Source: Petaurus breviceps papuanus
Lineage: Eukaryota; Chordata; Mammalia; Diprotodontia; Petauridae
Direction of reading: 5' to 3'
NCBI GenBank assembly: GCA_028583685.1
Contig: JAMXIF010000065.1
Coordinates: 31,996,840 to 32,060,839 of the forward strand
DNA: 64,000 nucleotides
The translations under genes were made by a program, and so were the position numbers. Below, piece by piece: positions 46,150 to 57,774 of the stretch (position 1 is its first letter; each line of letters starts with the position of its first letter). Below the pieces are notes generated by a model that did not search any database, had not been told where the DNA came from, and worked only from the letters and a program-made list of their open reading frames with translations.

Positions 46150-46330
46150 ACTCATTTCAACTCAACAAACACTTATTAAACATCTGCTCTGTATGCAATG
46201 TTGTACTGCCTGCTAAGGACACAAGGAGCTTACATTATACTAAGGGGGAAGGGTAACACAGCATGGACATGGATAAGAAAACCCAAGATATATACAAAGA
46301 AACAGAAGAGATAATCATACCCTCCTGGAG
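46150..46330 (-). mobile_element. L2 LINE, 3' end
   Basis: CAACAAACACTTATTAAACA, GACACAAGGAGCTTACATTA: the inverted L2 tail. Confidence 0.75.
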
Positions 46331-46409
46331 CTTTCTTCCTTTTTCTTTTTTATTCACGTGTCTAGGGAATTCCATTGCTGCTCACATGTGTCTACAACCC
46401 AAAGAAAGA

Positions 46410-47330
46410 ATCAAGCCAAATCACCAAGCATTATTAAGCACCTACTATGTGTCAGACATCATGCTAACTATTGGGAATACAGCAGAAGACAAAAGACAGT
46501 CCTTACTCTCATGAAGCTCAAAGTCTGGTGGAAGACATAAACAAATTAATATATATATATACACAAATTATGTACAGGACAAGTTGGAGATAATCAGGAG
46601 AGGAGCATCATTAGCATTAAGGGCGATCAGGAAAGGCTTAATATAGATGGTGGGCTTTTAGTTGGGATTTAAAGGAAGCCAGGAGGATGGAAGATGGATG
46701 AAATGATAATGAGATAAGGATGCATCACAGGTATGGAGAACAGCCAGAGAAAATGCACCAGAGTTGAGAGATGGGATGTCTTGAATGATGAACACCAAGG
46801 AATCCAGTTTCCCTGCATCACAGAACATCAGGTGGGGCAGGAGGCAGGTGGGGGGGGAGTAAAGTATAACAAGACTGCAAAAGTAGGAAGAGAACAGGTT
46901 ACGGAGGACTTTGAATACCAAACAGATAATTGTACATTTGTTCTTAGACATCATAGGGAGCGACTGGAGTTGGTTGAATAAAGGAATGACATGGTTGAAC
47001 TTTCACTTTAAAAAGGATAATCATTTTGATATATAAGTTGAGGATGGTCTACAGTGGGGCAGGGAAAGGAACCAGCAGGATGCAGTAATGGTCCAGGTTT
47101 GAGATAACAAGGGTCTGTACAAAACAGTGTCAGAGGAGAAAACTGGAAAATTTGAAAGATAAAACTGACAGGAAATGGCAAAAGATCAGATAAGATCAGC
47201 GATGAGAATGAGAAGTATGTGTTGAGTGATAGCAGAGGATATGGAGTGAGGGGTAAGATGTAAAAGGACTAAAAAGGTAGAAGGTGACCGGGTTACGAAG
47301 GGCAGTGGATGTGGGGATGGGTGGTGACAT
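46410..47330 (-). mobile_element. L2 LINE, long antisense 3' part
   Basis: TATTAAGCACCTACTATGTG, AGTCCTTACTCTCATGAAGC, TTTTAGTTGGGATTTAAAGG, AGGACTTTGAATACCAAACA, ATAGGGAGCGACTGGAGTTG and GAATGACATGGTTGAACTTT keep the inverted L2 order for about 900 bases. Confidence 0.85.
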
Positions 47331-47405
47331 AAAGATTTTATGCTACCATTCTCCACACAAACAAAACAAATACTTCTACAAAATTATTTATCTTCAAATT
47401 CTTTT

Positions 47406-47570
47406 TTTTGCTTTTTTTTTCGGAGGGGGTTAAGGTAGGGCAATTGTGGTTAAATGACTTGCCCAAGGTCACATGGCTAGTTTTTGTGTTAGGTGTCTGA
47501 GGGCATATTTGAGCTCAGGTCCTCCTGACTCCAGGGCTGGTGCTCTATTCAATGTGCCACCTAGCTGCTC
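47406..47570 (-). mobile_element. Marsupial tRNA-derived SINE, short form
   Basis: ATGACTTGCCCAAGGTCACA, GTCCTCCTGACTCCAGGGCT and the inverted head GTGCCACCTAGCTGCTC. Flanked by CTTCAAATTCTTTT / CTTCAAAGTCTTTT (47392-47405, 47571-47584). Confidence 0.93.
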
Positions 47571-47705
47571 CTTCAAAGTCTTTTGTTAATTATCTAATAC
47601 TATAGAGTGCAGAGCACATAGTAATGTGATTTAATAGAGGGACTTTCCTTACTGGAAGTTCACTATACCTATGAAATTAATACATATAAGCATACATCTT
47701 TCAAG

Positions 47706-48049
47706 GAGGGGAGGGAAAAATAGACAGGGAGAGAGAGATAGACACAGAGAGACAAATAGACAGAGAGACAGACAGAGAAAGAGAAAGAGAGACAGGGGGA
47801 GAGAGACAGAGACACAGAGAGAGACAGAGAGAAAGATACAAAGAAAAAAACAGAGACACAGAAAGGAAGGAGTGAGGGAGAAAGTATGTATATGTGTGTG
47901 AGAGACAGAGACAGACAGGAAGAGACAGAGAAAGAGAGAGAGAAGAAAGAAGGAAGGAAAGAAAGAAAAAGAAAGAGGAAGGAAGGAAGGAAGGAAGGAA
48001 GGAAGGAAGGAAGGAAGGAAGGAAGGAAGGAAGGAAGGAAGGAAGGAAG
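47706..48049. repeat. Second purine-rich microsatellite cluster, ending (GGAA)n
   Basis: GAGACAGAGAGA-type text, then perfect (GGAA)n at 47975-48049. The long Leu/Ser/Pro frames on the minus strand are by-products. Confidence 0.95.
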
Positions 48050-48236
48050 ACAATAATACAAAGTAGCGGAGAGACAGATCCCTGACTTTGTCTATATTTG
48101 TATATAATGATGATGATAATGGTAAACATCCCCAATAAAATAACTCTTTTTTGTCTAGTGGAAAGAACACTATTTTTGCAAATTGAATTCAGGGTTCAAT
48201 TTCTGTCTTTACTTTTTACATGTACTTTAGATTTTA

Positions 48237-48388
48237 GGGGTGGCTAGGTGGCACAGTGAATAGAGCACTGGCCCTGGTGTTAGGAGGACCTGAGTTCAAA
48301 TCTGACCTCAGAAACGTAACACAAAACTAGCCATGTGACCTTGGGCAAGTCACTTAACCCCAACTGCCCTCCAAAAAGCAAAAAGAAA
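48237..48388 (+). mobile_element. Marsupial tRNA-derived SINE, short form
   Basis: GGGGTGGCTAGGTGGCACAG head, GACCTGAGTTCAAATCTGAC, CAAGTCACTTAACCCCAACT and an A-rich tail. AGATTTTA flanks it (48229-48236, 48389-48396). Confidence 0.93.
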
Positions 48389-49293
48389 AGATTTTAAAAA
48401 GCACTTTCTTTACCCAAACCCTGTGCATTTGGTTTTACACATGATGAAACTGACATACTAGAGGTAAAGTGATATATGTTATCAAACTGTCTCTGTATGT
48501 ATGTGTGTGCATACATTCATGTATATATATATGTATATGTATGAATATATGCATGTATATGCATTTGAACAGAAAGGGAAAACCATCTATCTAGCCCAGT
48601 ATCATTTTGCAACAGACAGTGAACTTGAGATTTAGAGATTTAATGTGATTTTCTCATGGTTATTTTGGTAGAGGGAAAGAGACCAAAAAAAAATCAAAAC
48701 AGAAGCAGGACAAAGGCTAGCATCAGAATACAATATTTCTTCATGGTTGCTCAAAAGAGGCCCAGGGCATAATAAAGTCTGTCCCAGACAACTAGAACAG
48801 AAGACAGATGGAAAAGGGACTGGATTGTGAAGATAATTGAATATTAGCAATAAAGCTTCTAGGAGGAGGCTCTGTTCACTATTCATAAGGAGAGAGAAAG
48901 AAGGAAGAAGAAAAAAAGCTCCATAAAACCTCCCAGAATACTTGACTACAAGAAATAGCAATAAGTCCTTATTAAAAAATGAACATAAACTTGGATCATG
49001 GATAATTAGGAAAAAATCTCTAACTCAGTAGAACTATGTAAAGCTATCATGATAAACTCTATAAGTTGTTAATAAATGCCTCAACAACAGCCCTCAATAT
49101 TTGAGACACACAAGAATTCCTTAAAGTATGATGGAAATGAATTAAAAATTGATCTTCCTAAGCCCATTAGGAATAGCAACCAGAGTAGAAGATCCTGGGA
49201 GTGCCCCTTTTGCCACAAGAAAAAATTGGGAGGAGTCTTCCTCTCTAGTAGGAAGTAAAGAGATGTTTCAATTTTTAAAAATAATACTTTTTA

Positions 49294-49450
49294 GGGGTGG
49301 CCAGGTGGAGCAGTGAGTAAGAGCACCAGCCCCAGCATCGGGAGACCCGGGATCGGTTCCAGCCTCAGATGCTTGGCACCCACACAAAATAACTGACCAT
49401 GGAACCTTGAGCAAGTTATTTAACCCCATTTGCTTTAATAATAATAATAA
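49294..49450 (+). mobile_element. SINE, same subfamily as the dimer units
   Basis: GGGGTGGCCAGGTGGAGCAG, GATCGGTTCCAGCCTCAGAT, AATAACTGACCATGGAACCT and AGCAAGTTATTTAACCCC match the dimer units at 7.4-7.7 kb. The 3' end runs into an (ATA)n tract. Confidence 0.88.
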
Positions 49451-49949
49451 TAATAATATTTTTTTCAAAAGATCTGTATCTCTTTATACTATGTTTTCAG
49501 AAACTCCATCTACTGCTTTGAGTCTGTCCAGGTCATAAGTTTGGATCTAAGACTGCTTAACTCTGCCCTCCAGGAATAGCAAGAATCCCTGCATTCCAAA
49601 TTCTACACCAGTTCTGAAGGTCAGTGTGTCCTAATTCAAAGGGTGATTAGATTTCGAATCAAGAGCATCTTTCCTTGTTCACAACAGAAAGCTACCTCCT
49701 GAATCTTGTCAATGTGACAGGTGGGAGACTGCTATGTGCAGCCAAGTTGAAGATGACCAAATAACTATAAGACAAATCAGTTTCAGTTGATATTTAGGAT
49801 ACAGCTAAGGATGACTTAGCAGGAAATTTCCTAACATAAGAGTGTGAGCAAAATCATACAAGCATGAAAGTAACAGATATGGTCCAGAGACTCCTAATAA
49901 TCAAGTTGACTGGAAGGCATAATTCAAATAAGATGAAATAAAAGTGGAA

Positions 49950-50090
49950 AGATAAAATGGTATTGGATCATGAAGAACCTTAAACGTCAAGCAATGCTGC
50001 CTGAATTTTACAGCACAGGCAATAGGGAGCCATTGAACATTTCTGATCATAAGATTATGATTCTACCAAATAATTGATAGTAGAACATTA
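49950..50090 (-). mobile_element. L2 LINE, antisense
   Basis: GGATCATGAAGAACCTTAAA, GCCTGAATTTTACAGCACAG and CAATAGGGAGCCATTGAACA match the inverted L2 interior. Confidence 0.65.
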
Positions 50091-50253
50091 AGCTGTCTCT
50101 GCAACATCATTAATAATGATAATCTCTGCAGAATATCACGTTCAATTACATTAACACATGGAGTGAGTGGGATTTTATCAATGCTTCACCTTCAGATTTC
50201 TAACAACACTCCCACAATCACAATCACTTCCCCACGACTCACTCTTCACATAC

Positions 50254-50286
<33 letters not shown>

Positions 50287-50293
50287 ACACACA
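50254..50293. repeat. (CA)n microsatellite
   Basis: CACACACACACACACACACA with one ATAC. Confidence 0.95.
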
Positions 50294-50964
50294 ATTTTAG
50301 CAACAGGTCATATTTCAATTTCAAGAAGTGAGGTATATAGAAAGTCGTTCTTAAGATGAAACATGAAGTAGAAGAGTTATATGTGTCTGAGTTAAAGGGT
50401 AAGTTCAATTCTGAGCCTGGGAGATACCAGCAAAAAGATGCAAAGTTGAAAGATGAAATAACATGTTTGAGGAACAAAGTAAGTTTGGCGGGACCATAGG
50501 GTATTGGAATGAGGAAAGACGTGATATAAGGACACCAATTTGGGAATCATCTCTATAGTCTAAGAGAGATATGATAACAACTGGCTCTGTCCCCCTGGAT
50601 GTGTTCATGATACTGTCTTCTTCTTTGAGAGAAAGCAAAAGTGACAGCCAGTGTCTGCCCAACAGGAGTGCTACAGGGTTATGAAGAATTTCAATACTGT
50701 TTTATAGTTGTCATTCTAAGTTATGTTCAAGATCTTTCAGGAAATAGGGTAGAAAGAAAATAAACATATATCCCTGAGTTAACCTGAATTAGCCTCCTTT
50801 TTCCCACCAACACTTAAAAAAACATTATGACATAGAGAGTGAATCAAATCCATAAAAAGATCTATGTAATATACATTACTTCTTGTGAGATTCACACAGT
50901 ATATACTTCAATGATGAGTGCACAGTAGTCACTCAGTAATAGTTGTTTACTTGAATTAGAGTGC

Positions 50965-51058
50965 AGGATTTGATGTAAGGTTTGAGTTAAAATCCTAATC
51001 GGGGTACTTGCTGAGTATAACTTTGGATAAGTCCCCTACACTCTCTTTCCTCAATTTC
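50965..51058 (+). mobile_element. MIR, left half, split by the L1
   Basis: TGATGTAAGGTTTGAGTTAA, ACTTTGGATAAGTCCCCTAC and TTTCCTCAATTTCTT follow MIR order up to the L1 A tail. Confidence 0.65.
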
Positions 51059-51443
51059 TTTTTTTTTAATTTTTTTACTTATTCAATTTGTTTGTTTCCT
51101 TTTAGTTTACAGGATTCAATTCCACAATTCCGTGAGTTTCACATTTTGTCCCCCTCCCTTCCCTCTCCCCCATGGCGGCATATAGTCAAGTATAGGATCT
51201 GTAAATACTTTCACATTATACATTAGTTAGGTTATAAAGACGGATTGTACCAGCTGGAATGAAAAATGGTAAAGAGGACATAAAACCAAATAAGAGAAAG
51301 AAAAAGATCAGGTTTTTTGCTTCCATGTGGATATAAACTTAGTTGTTTCTCTGGATGCACATATTTCTTTCCATCATGAGTCTTTTGGGATTGACTTATA
51401 TCACTGAATTGCTGAGAAGAGTCCAGTCTATCAAAGTTGGTCA

Positions 51444-54400
51444 TCACACATACGTTGTGTCTGTAATTGTGTACAAATTTCTCCTGGTTCTACTCTTCTC
51501 ACTCAGCATCAGTTTGTATAAGCCTCTCCAGGTAAATATGAAGACCGTCTGCTCCTCATTTCTTATAGCACAATAGTATTCCATAACATGCATATACCAC
51601 AACTTGTTCAGCCATTCCCCAATTGATGAGCACCTGCTTAATTTCCAATTCTTTGCCACCACTAAAAGAGCTGCTATAAACATTTTTGTACATATGGGTC
51701 TTTCTCCCATTTCTATGATCTCTTTGGCATATAACCCTAGGAGTCGTATTACTGGATCAAAGGGTATGAAAGTATTTATAGCCCTTTGGGCATAATTCCA
51801 GATTGCTCTCCAGAAAGGCTGGATCAGTTCACAACACCACCAGCAATGCATTAGTGTTCCAATTTGCCCACGTCCTCTCCAGCATTTGTCATTTTCCTGT
51901 TTTGTCATCTTAGCCAATCTGACTGGTGAGATGTGGTACCTCAGAGTTGTTTTGATTTGCATTTCTATAATCAATAGTGAATTAGAGCATTTCTTCAAGT
52001 GCTTATGGATATCTTTCATTTCTTACTCTGAAAACTGCCTGTTCATATCCTTTGACCATTTATCAATTGGGGAATGACTTGTATTCTTATAAATTTGACT
52101 CAATTCTCTGTATATTTTAGAAATGAGTCCTTTGTTAGAGACATAGGTTGTAAAGATTCTTTCTCAATTTCCCACCTCCCTCTTAATCTTTGTTACATTG
52201 GCCTTGTTTATACAGAATCTTTTCAATTTCATGTAGTCAAAATTATCCATTTTACATTTTATAAGGCTCTCTAATTCTTGTTTAGTCATAAAGTCTTTCC
52301 CTCTCCACAAATCTGACAGGTAAACTATTACTTGTTTTAGGAGACTGCTTGCAGTATCAACCTTTATACCAAGATCCTGCACCCATTTAGACTTGATTTT
52401 GGTATATGGTGTTAGATAATGGTCTATGCCCAGTTTCTGCCATACTATATTCCAGTTTTCTGAACAGTTTTTGTCAAATAGTGAGTTCTTATCCCAAAAA
52501 CCAGGGTCTGGGTGTTTATCAAACAATAGATTACTATAGTCATTGGCTTCTGAATCTCGTGAGCCTAATCTATTCCATTGATCCACTCCTCTATTCCTCA
52601 GCCAGTACCAAGTAGTTTTAATGACTGCTGCTTTATAATACAGATTGAAATCTGGTATAGCTAGTCAACCTTCCCTAGCATTTCTTCTCATTAATTCCCT
52701 TGATATTCTGGACCATTTATTCTTCCAAATGAATTTTGTTAGTATTTTTTTCTAGCTCTATAAAGTAGTTTTTTGGTAAATTAATTGGTATGGCACGAAA
52801 TATATAATTTAATTTAGGTAAAATTGCCATTTTTATTATATTAGCTCGACCCAGCCACGAGCAATTGATATTTTTCCAATTAGTTATATCTGACTTTATT
52901 TGTGTGAAAAGTGTTATGAAGTTGTGGTCATATAGGCCCTGGGTTTGTTTTGGCAGGTAGATGCCCAAATATTTTATAATGTCTACAGTAACTTTAAAGG
53001 GGATTTCTCTTTCCATCTCTTGCTGTTGAATTTCATTGGAAATATATAGGAATGCTGAGGATTTATGTGGATTTATTTTATATCCTGCAACTTTGCCAAA
53101 TTTATTTATTGTTTCAAGGAGTTTTTTACTTGATTCCCTAGGATTCTCTAAGTATATCATCATATCATCTGTAAAGAGTGATAGCTTGGTCTCTTCTTTG
53201 CCTAATTTGATTCCTTTGATTTCTTTTTCTTCTCTAATTGCTACTGCTAAAAATTCTAGTACCAGATTGAATAAGAGGGGTGATAGTGGACACCCTTGTT
53301 TCACCACTGATCTTATGGGAAATGCTTCTAGCTTCTCCCCATTACATATAATACTTGCTGATGGCTTTAAATAGATGCTACCTATTATTTTAAGGAAGGC
53401 TCCATTTATTCCTATACTTTCTAATGTTTTTAATAGGAATGGATGTTTAATAGTAATGAACGCTTTTCTGCATCTACTGAGAAGATCATGTGGTATCTGC
53501 TAGTTTTATTGTTGATATGATCAATTATACTGATGGTTTTCCTAATATTAAACCATCCTTGCATTCCTGGAATAAATCCTACCTGAACAAAGTGTATTAT
53601 TATTGAGATAAGTTGCTGTAGTCTTTTTGCTAGTATTTTATTTAGAATTTTTGCATGGATATTCATGAGGGAGATTGGTCTATAATTTTCTTTCTCTGTT
53701 TTATCTCTTCCTGATTTAGGTATCAGTACCATATTTGTGTCATAAAAAGAATTTGGTAGGACTCCTTCTTCACTAATCTTCCCAAATAGTTTGTAGAGTA
53801 TTGGAATCAATTGTTCTTTAAATGTTTGATAGAATTCACTAGTGAATCCATCTGGCCCTGGAGATTCTTTCCTAGGGAGCTGACTGATGGCTTCTTCAAT
53901 TTCTTTTTTCTGAGATGGGATTATTTAAGTAATTTACTTCCTCTTCAGTTAATCTGGGCAACTTGTATGTTTGTAAATATTCATCCATTTCCCTAAGATT
54001 GTCAAATTTATGTGCATGCAATTGGGAAAAATAATTCCTAATTATTGTTTTAATTTCCTCTTCATTGGAGGTAGATTCACCCTTTTCATTTTTGATACTC
54101 ATAATTTGGTTATCTTCTTTCTTTTTTTATCTTATTGACTAAGGGTCTATCAATTTTGTTGGTTTTTTCATAAAACCAGCTCTTGGTTTTATTTACTAAT
54201 TTAATAGTTTTCTTAATTTCAATTTTATTAATCTCTCCTTTGGTTTTCAATATTTCTAATTTAGTATTTAATTGGGAATTTTGAATTTGTTCTTTTTCTA
54301 GGTTTTTGAATGGTGTTCCCAATTCCTTGAGCTCCCTTTTCTCTAATTTAATCACGTATGTACTCAGGGATATAAAACCTCCCCTAAGAACTGCCTTTAA

Positions 54401-55296
54401 TGTATCCCACAAATTTTGGTATGTTGTCTCATTATTATCATTCTCTTGAATGAAATTAGTGATTGTTTCTGTAATTTCTTGTTTGACCTACTCATTCCTT
54501 AGTATTAAATTGTTTAATTTCCAATTAGTTTTTAGTCTCTCTTCCCTGGCCCTTTATTGCATATAATTTTTGTTGCACCATGATCTGAGAAGGATGCATT
54601 TAATATTTCTGCCTTACTGCATAGACTTGTGAGGTTTTAATGCCCTAGAACATGGTCAATTTTTGAGTATGTGCCATGAACCGCTGAGAAGAAAGTATAT
54701 TCCTTTTTATCCCCGTTCAGTTTTCTCCAGAGATCTATCATACCTATCCTCTCTAAAATCCTGTTCACCTCCTTAACTTCTTTCTTGTTTATTTTGAGGT
54801 TGGATTTATCAAGTTCAGAGAGGGGGAGATTAAGGTCTCCCACTAGTATAGTTTTGCTATCTATTTCTTCCTCTAATTCCTTTACCTTCTCCTCTAGGAA
54901 TTTGGATGCTACACCACTTGGTGCATATATGTTAAGTAATGATATTGCTTCATTCTCGATGGTGCCTTTTAACAGGATATAGTTTCCTTCCTTATCTCTT
55001 TTAATTAGGTAAATTTTTGCTTTTGCTTTATCTGAGATAAGGATTGCTACCCCTGCTTTTTTTTTTACTTTAGCTGAGGCATGATATATTTTACTCCAAC
55101 CTTTTAACTTTACTCTATGTGTATCCCTATGTTTCAGATGTGTTTCTTTTACACAGCATATTGTAGGATTATGATTTCTAATCCATTCTGCTATCCATCT
55201 CCGTTTTATGGGAGAGTTCATTCCATTCACATTTACAGTTATGATTGTTATCTGTTTCTTTTCCTCCATCCTATTCCCGCCCCTGTTAATGTTCAT
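51444..55296 (-). pseudogene. L1 ORF2 (endonuclease-reverse transcriptase), broken
   Basis: The span fits about 1,280 codons, the usual L1 ORF2 size. The endonuclease domain is open from 55296 to 54637 (219 residues) with the expected catalytic words: KETH, GDLNLPLS and SKIDHV. The RT follows in pieces: NYRPISLMN and [13 protein letters not shown] (53810-53430), then QGCPLSPLLFN and the active-site box FTDDMMIYLENP (53307-52717), where family members usually have FADD. The C-terminal part (52586-52164, 52019-51444) has CWRGRGQIGTLMHCWWCCEL and MEYYCAIRNEEQ and ends TITDTTYV. At least six frame breaks or stops separate the pieces, so it is inactive. Confidence 0.93.
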
Positions 55297-55662
55297 ATTT
55301 TCCCTCCCTTCTCCTTTCCCCCTTAATAGTTTTCCTTTTGACCACCGCCTCCCTCAGTGTTCCCTTATCAGCCCCCCTCCCTTTTCCTCCCCTTTTCCCT
55401 TACTTCTTCCCTCCCTACAAACCACTCCCACCCCCCTTTCGTAACCCTTTCCCCCTCCTACTGCCTGTAGGATATTTTTATACTTAATGAAGTATGTTAT
55501 TTCTTCTGTGCACCAAGAGTGACAGGAACAAATCTCATGTGAAGCTCTTCTCCCTCCCCTCTTTCCCTCTAAAATTATACTTTTTGCATTTCTTCTCCAT
55601 TGAGTCCTATGCTTAACTGGTTGTTAATCCCTCTTTGTACCAGAACCAATGAGGGAAAAGCT

Positions 55663-55858
55663 CATATGCTTCCCAACTCCCTCCCTTTTTTTCCTCTGCT
55701 ATACAGTTTTTATGCCTCTATGTGTGGCATAATTTACCCTTTTCCACTTCATCCATTCCCCATATGCTTCCCAACTCCCTCCCTTTTTTTCCTCTGCTAT
55801 ACAGTTTTTACGCCTCTATGTGTGGCATAATTTATCCTTTTCCACTTCATCCATTCCC
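55663..55858. repeat. 98-bp tandem duplication in the L1 inter-ORF spacer
   Basis: Unit 1 spans 55663-55760 and unit 2 spans 55761-55858. Both begin CATATGCTTCCCAACTCCCT and end CACTTCATCCATTCCC. I see only two single-base differences (TTTTTATGCC/TTTTTACGCC and AATTTACCC/AATTTATCC). Confidence 0.95.
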
Positions 55859-56007
55859 TTTCTTCCATTGCAGTCCCTCTGTAGCCCTTAATAAGATTTT
55901 TTTAATCATCATTTTTGTGTATTTTATACTCATACCCTCTACTTGTCTATAACCAGTTTGCTCTTATCAAATAACAGGGTGTGTGTGTGTTCTCCTTGTT
56001 TACCTTT

Positions 56008-56998
56008 CTAAGTCACTGTTGCATCTCGTAATTGGAGGTTGAATTTTCCATTGAGTTCTGGCTTTTTTATCAAGAAGGTCTGGAACTCTGTTATATCATT
56101 GAATGACCATCTCTTTGCCTGGAAGAATATGCTCAGTCTCGCTGGGTATGTGATCCTTGGTTGTAATCTGAGCTCTTTTGCCTTCCGGAAAATTGTATTC
56201 CACTGCCTCCGATCTTTCAGTGTAGAGGCTGCCAAATCTTGTGCGATCCTCACTGTGGACCCTCGATATTTGAATTGTTTCTTTCTGGCCACTTGAAGTA
56301 TTTTTCTCTTTTATCTGGTACTTCTGGAGTTTGGCCACAACATTTTCAGGACTTTTCAGTTTGGGATCTCTTTCAGCAGGTATCCAGTGGATTATCTTGA
56401 TTTCTATTTTACCCTCAGATTCTAGTATCTCAGGGCAGTTTTCCTTAAGGAGCTCTTGGAGAATGTTGTCCAGGCTCATTTTTTCATCATAATTTTCTGG
56501 TAGGCCTATGATTCTAGATCATCTCTCCTGGATCTGTTTTCCAGGTCAGTTATTTTTTCTTTGAGGTATTTTACCTCTTTTTCTAATTTTTCATTCTTGT
56601 TGTTTTGCTTGACTAATTCTTGGTTCCTCATAGAGTTATTTGTTTCCATTTGGTTAATTCTAGGCTTTAGCAAATCATTTTCTTTGGTTAATTTTTGGAG
56701 CTCCTTTTCCATATCATACACTTTTTTTTAGAGAGATGTTGTCCTCATTATAATGTTTTTCTAATTCTGCTATTTTGGTTTTTAGAGAATTATACATTTT
56801 GTCTTCTATCTCTCTCATTTTGTTTTCAAAGTTCCTTTTGATCTCATCTAGGAGAGCCTTCTGTGCTTGGGACCCATTCCCTGTTGAAGTTTCAGCTTTG
56901 GGTATGGAGTCCACATTGTCTCCCTCTGAGTTTGGTTCCTCCCTCTGAGGATAGTATGACTCCAGAGTCTTTGTCTTTGTAGTCTACTTTCTACCCAT
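56008..56998 (-). pseudogene. L1 ORF1 (RNA-binding chaperone), broken
   Basis: About 330 codons on the minus strand. The likely start is the ATG at 56998 (MGRK), followed by a TAG at codon 5 (56984-56986). The frame then reads TTKTKTLESYYPQREEPNSE and on to MDSIPKAETSTG. A coiled coil follows (56721-56506; MYDMEKELQKLTKENDLLKP with heptad-like spacing). The RRM-type centre is around 56479-56300 (LESEGKIEIKIIHW). The C-terminal domain (56292-56008) contains TITYPARLSIFF-like text (RITYPARLSIFFQAKRWSF). The parts lie in different frames. ORF1 normally trimerises and coats L1 RNA; this copy cannot. Confidence 0.9.
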
Positions 56999-57640
56999 TT
57001 TGCCACAGGGTCCTAGCCACGCCCTCTCTCTAGGATCCCAAGCCTTTACTGTAGAGGGTTTTGCCCTGGGGCAAGAGTTACTATGTTTTCAGGGTCAGAA
57101 GGGGGGTTTGGAGCAAGTGAGGTTTACTCTGTCATCCTGGACTTTGGAGGTCCTGAAAGGGGCTTTTTTTTTTTTAATTTCTGGGCTATGAAGTGGTAGC
57201 CCCAGGAGTGTTTGCTGTCCAGGACTGGGGCCCCTATATTTGCTTCTTACCATGCTCTTTCCAGTCCCAGCCCTTTGGTGATAGGCCTGGTAGTGGACCT
57301 TGTGGTTGGTGGGAAGACTTGCCCTCTGAGTTGATCAGGCCCCTTCCCAGCCTGCCCCTGCCGCGCCACACCTTCTGGGCCTGCCCCTGCCCCTAAGTCT
57401 GCCGACTGGGCCACATCTTCCCGGCCGCACCTCATCTTCCCGGCCTGCCCCCGTGTCTGCCCCTGCCCCGGTGTCTGCCTCTGCTGGCCATGCCTTCCGG
57501 ACCTGCCCCTGCGCCTGCTGTGCTGTGCCTTCCGGGCCTGCCCCTGCCCCGCCAAGCCTTCCTGGCCTGCCTCTGCACCTGCCGCCCGCTGCACCTTCCC
57601 AGACTGCCCCTTTGCCTGCCGGCCACGCCCCTTGATTTCT
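56999..57640 (-). promoter_or_regulatory. L1 5' UTR with GC-rich internal-promoter-like region
   Basis: Upstream (in L1 sense) of ORF1. 57340-57640 is sharply richer in G+C than anything else in the window and repeats CCTGCCCCTGC-like blocks and CpGs (for example GCCACGCC, CCGCGCC, CCCGGCC). L1 5' UTRs carry an internal RNA polymerase II promoter. That this stretch is that promoter is inferred from its position and composition. Confidence 0.6.
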
Positions 57641-57647
57641 GCATTGT

Positions 57648-57690
57648 TTTTTTTTTTTAAATAAGGAGGTTGAAATATACCATCTATCAT
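57648..57690 (+). mobile_element. Probable continuation of the split MIR
   Basis: TTTTTTTAAATAAGGAGGTT continues the 'cctcatctgtaaaataaggagg' part of a MIR that stops at 51058. Short, so the call rests mainly on how the two ends fit. Confidence 0.5.
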
Positions 57691-57774
57691 GTCTTCCTAC
57701 TCTAAATCCTATGCTATTATCATTTCTTCAATTTACATTAAGGACTTAAAACTAGAAAATGCACTCATGGAGTC

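Larger units (their letters stand above)
51059..57647 (-). mobile_element. Near full-length LINE-1 (about 6.6 kb), decayed
   Basis: In minus orientation the element shows, from right to left: a GC-rich 5' UTR (about 57640-56999), ORF1 (56998-56008), a C/T-rich (on plus) inter-ORF spacer (56007-55297), ORF2 (55296-51444), a 3' UTR and an A tail read as T at 51059. Order and lengths fit a standard L1. Both ORFs are broken. The left flank is the 5' half of a MIR and the right flank (AAATAAGGAGGTTGAAAT) looks like the rest of the same MIR. T runs at both ends hide the exact target-site duplication. Confidence 0.93.

Noticed and set aside
47649-48170. Several overlapping 130-170 codon frames of Leu/Ser/Pro/Phe
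   Set aside because: Same cause: GGAA and GAGACA repeats are open in all frames.
55663-55858. A pair of repeats first considered as a possible CRISPR-like or direct-repeat array
   Set aside because: Only two adjoining 98-bp units without spacers, inside a LINE.
57247-57690. A 147-codon minus-strand frame rich in Gly, Gln, Arg
   Set aside because: Lies in the GC-rich L1 5' UTR, low complexity, and runs against no known domain.
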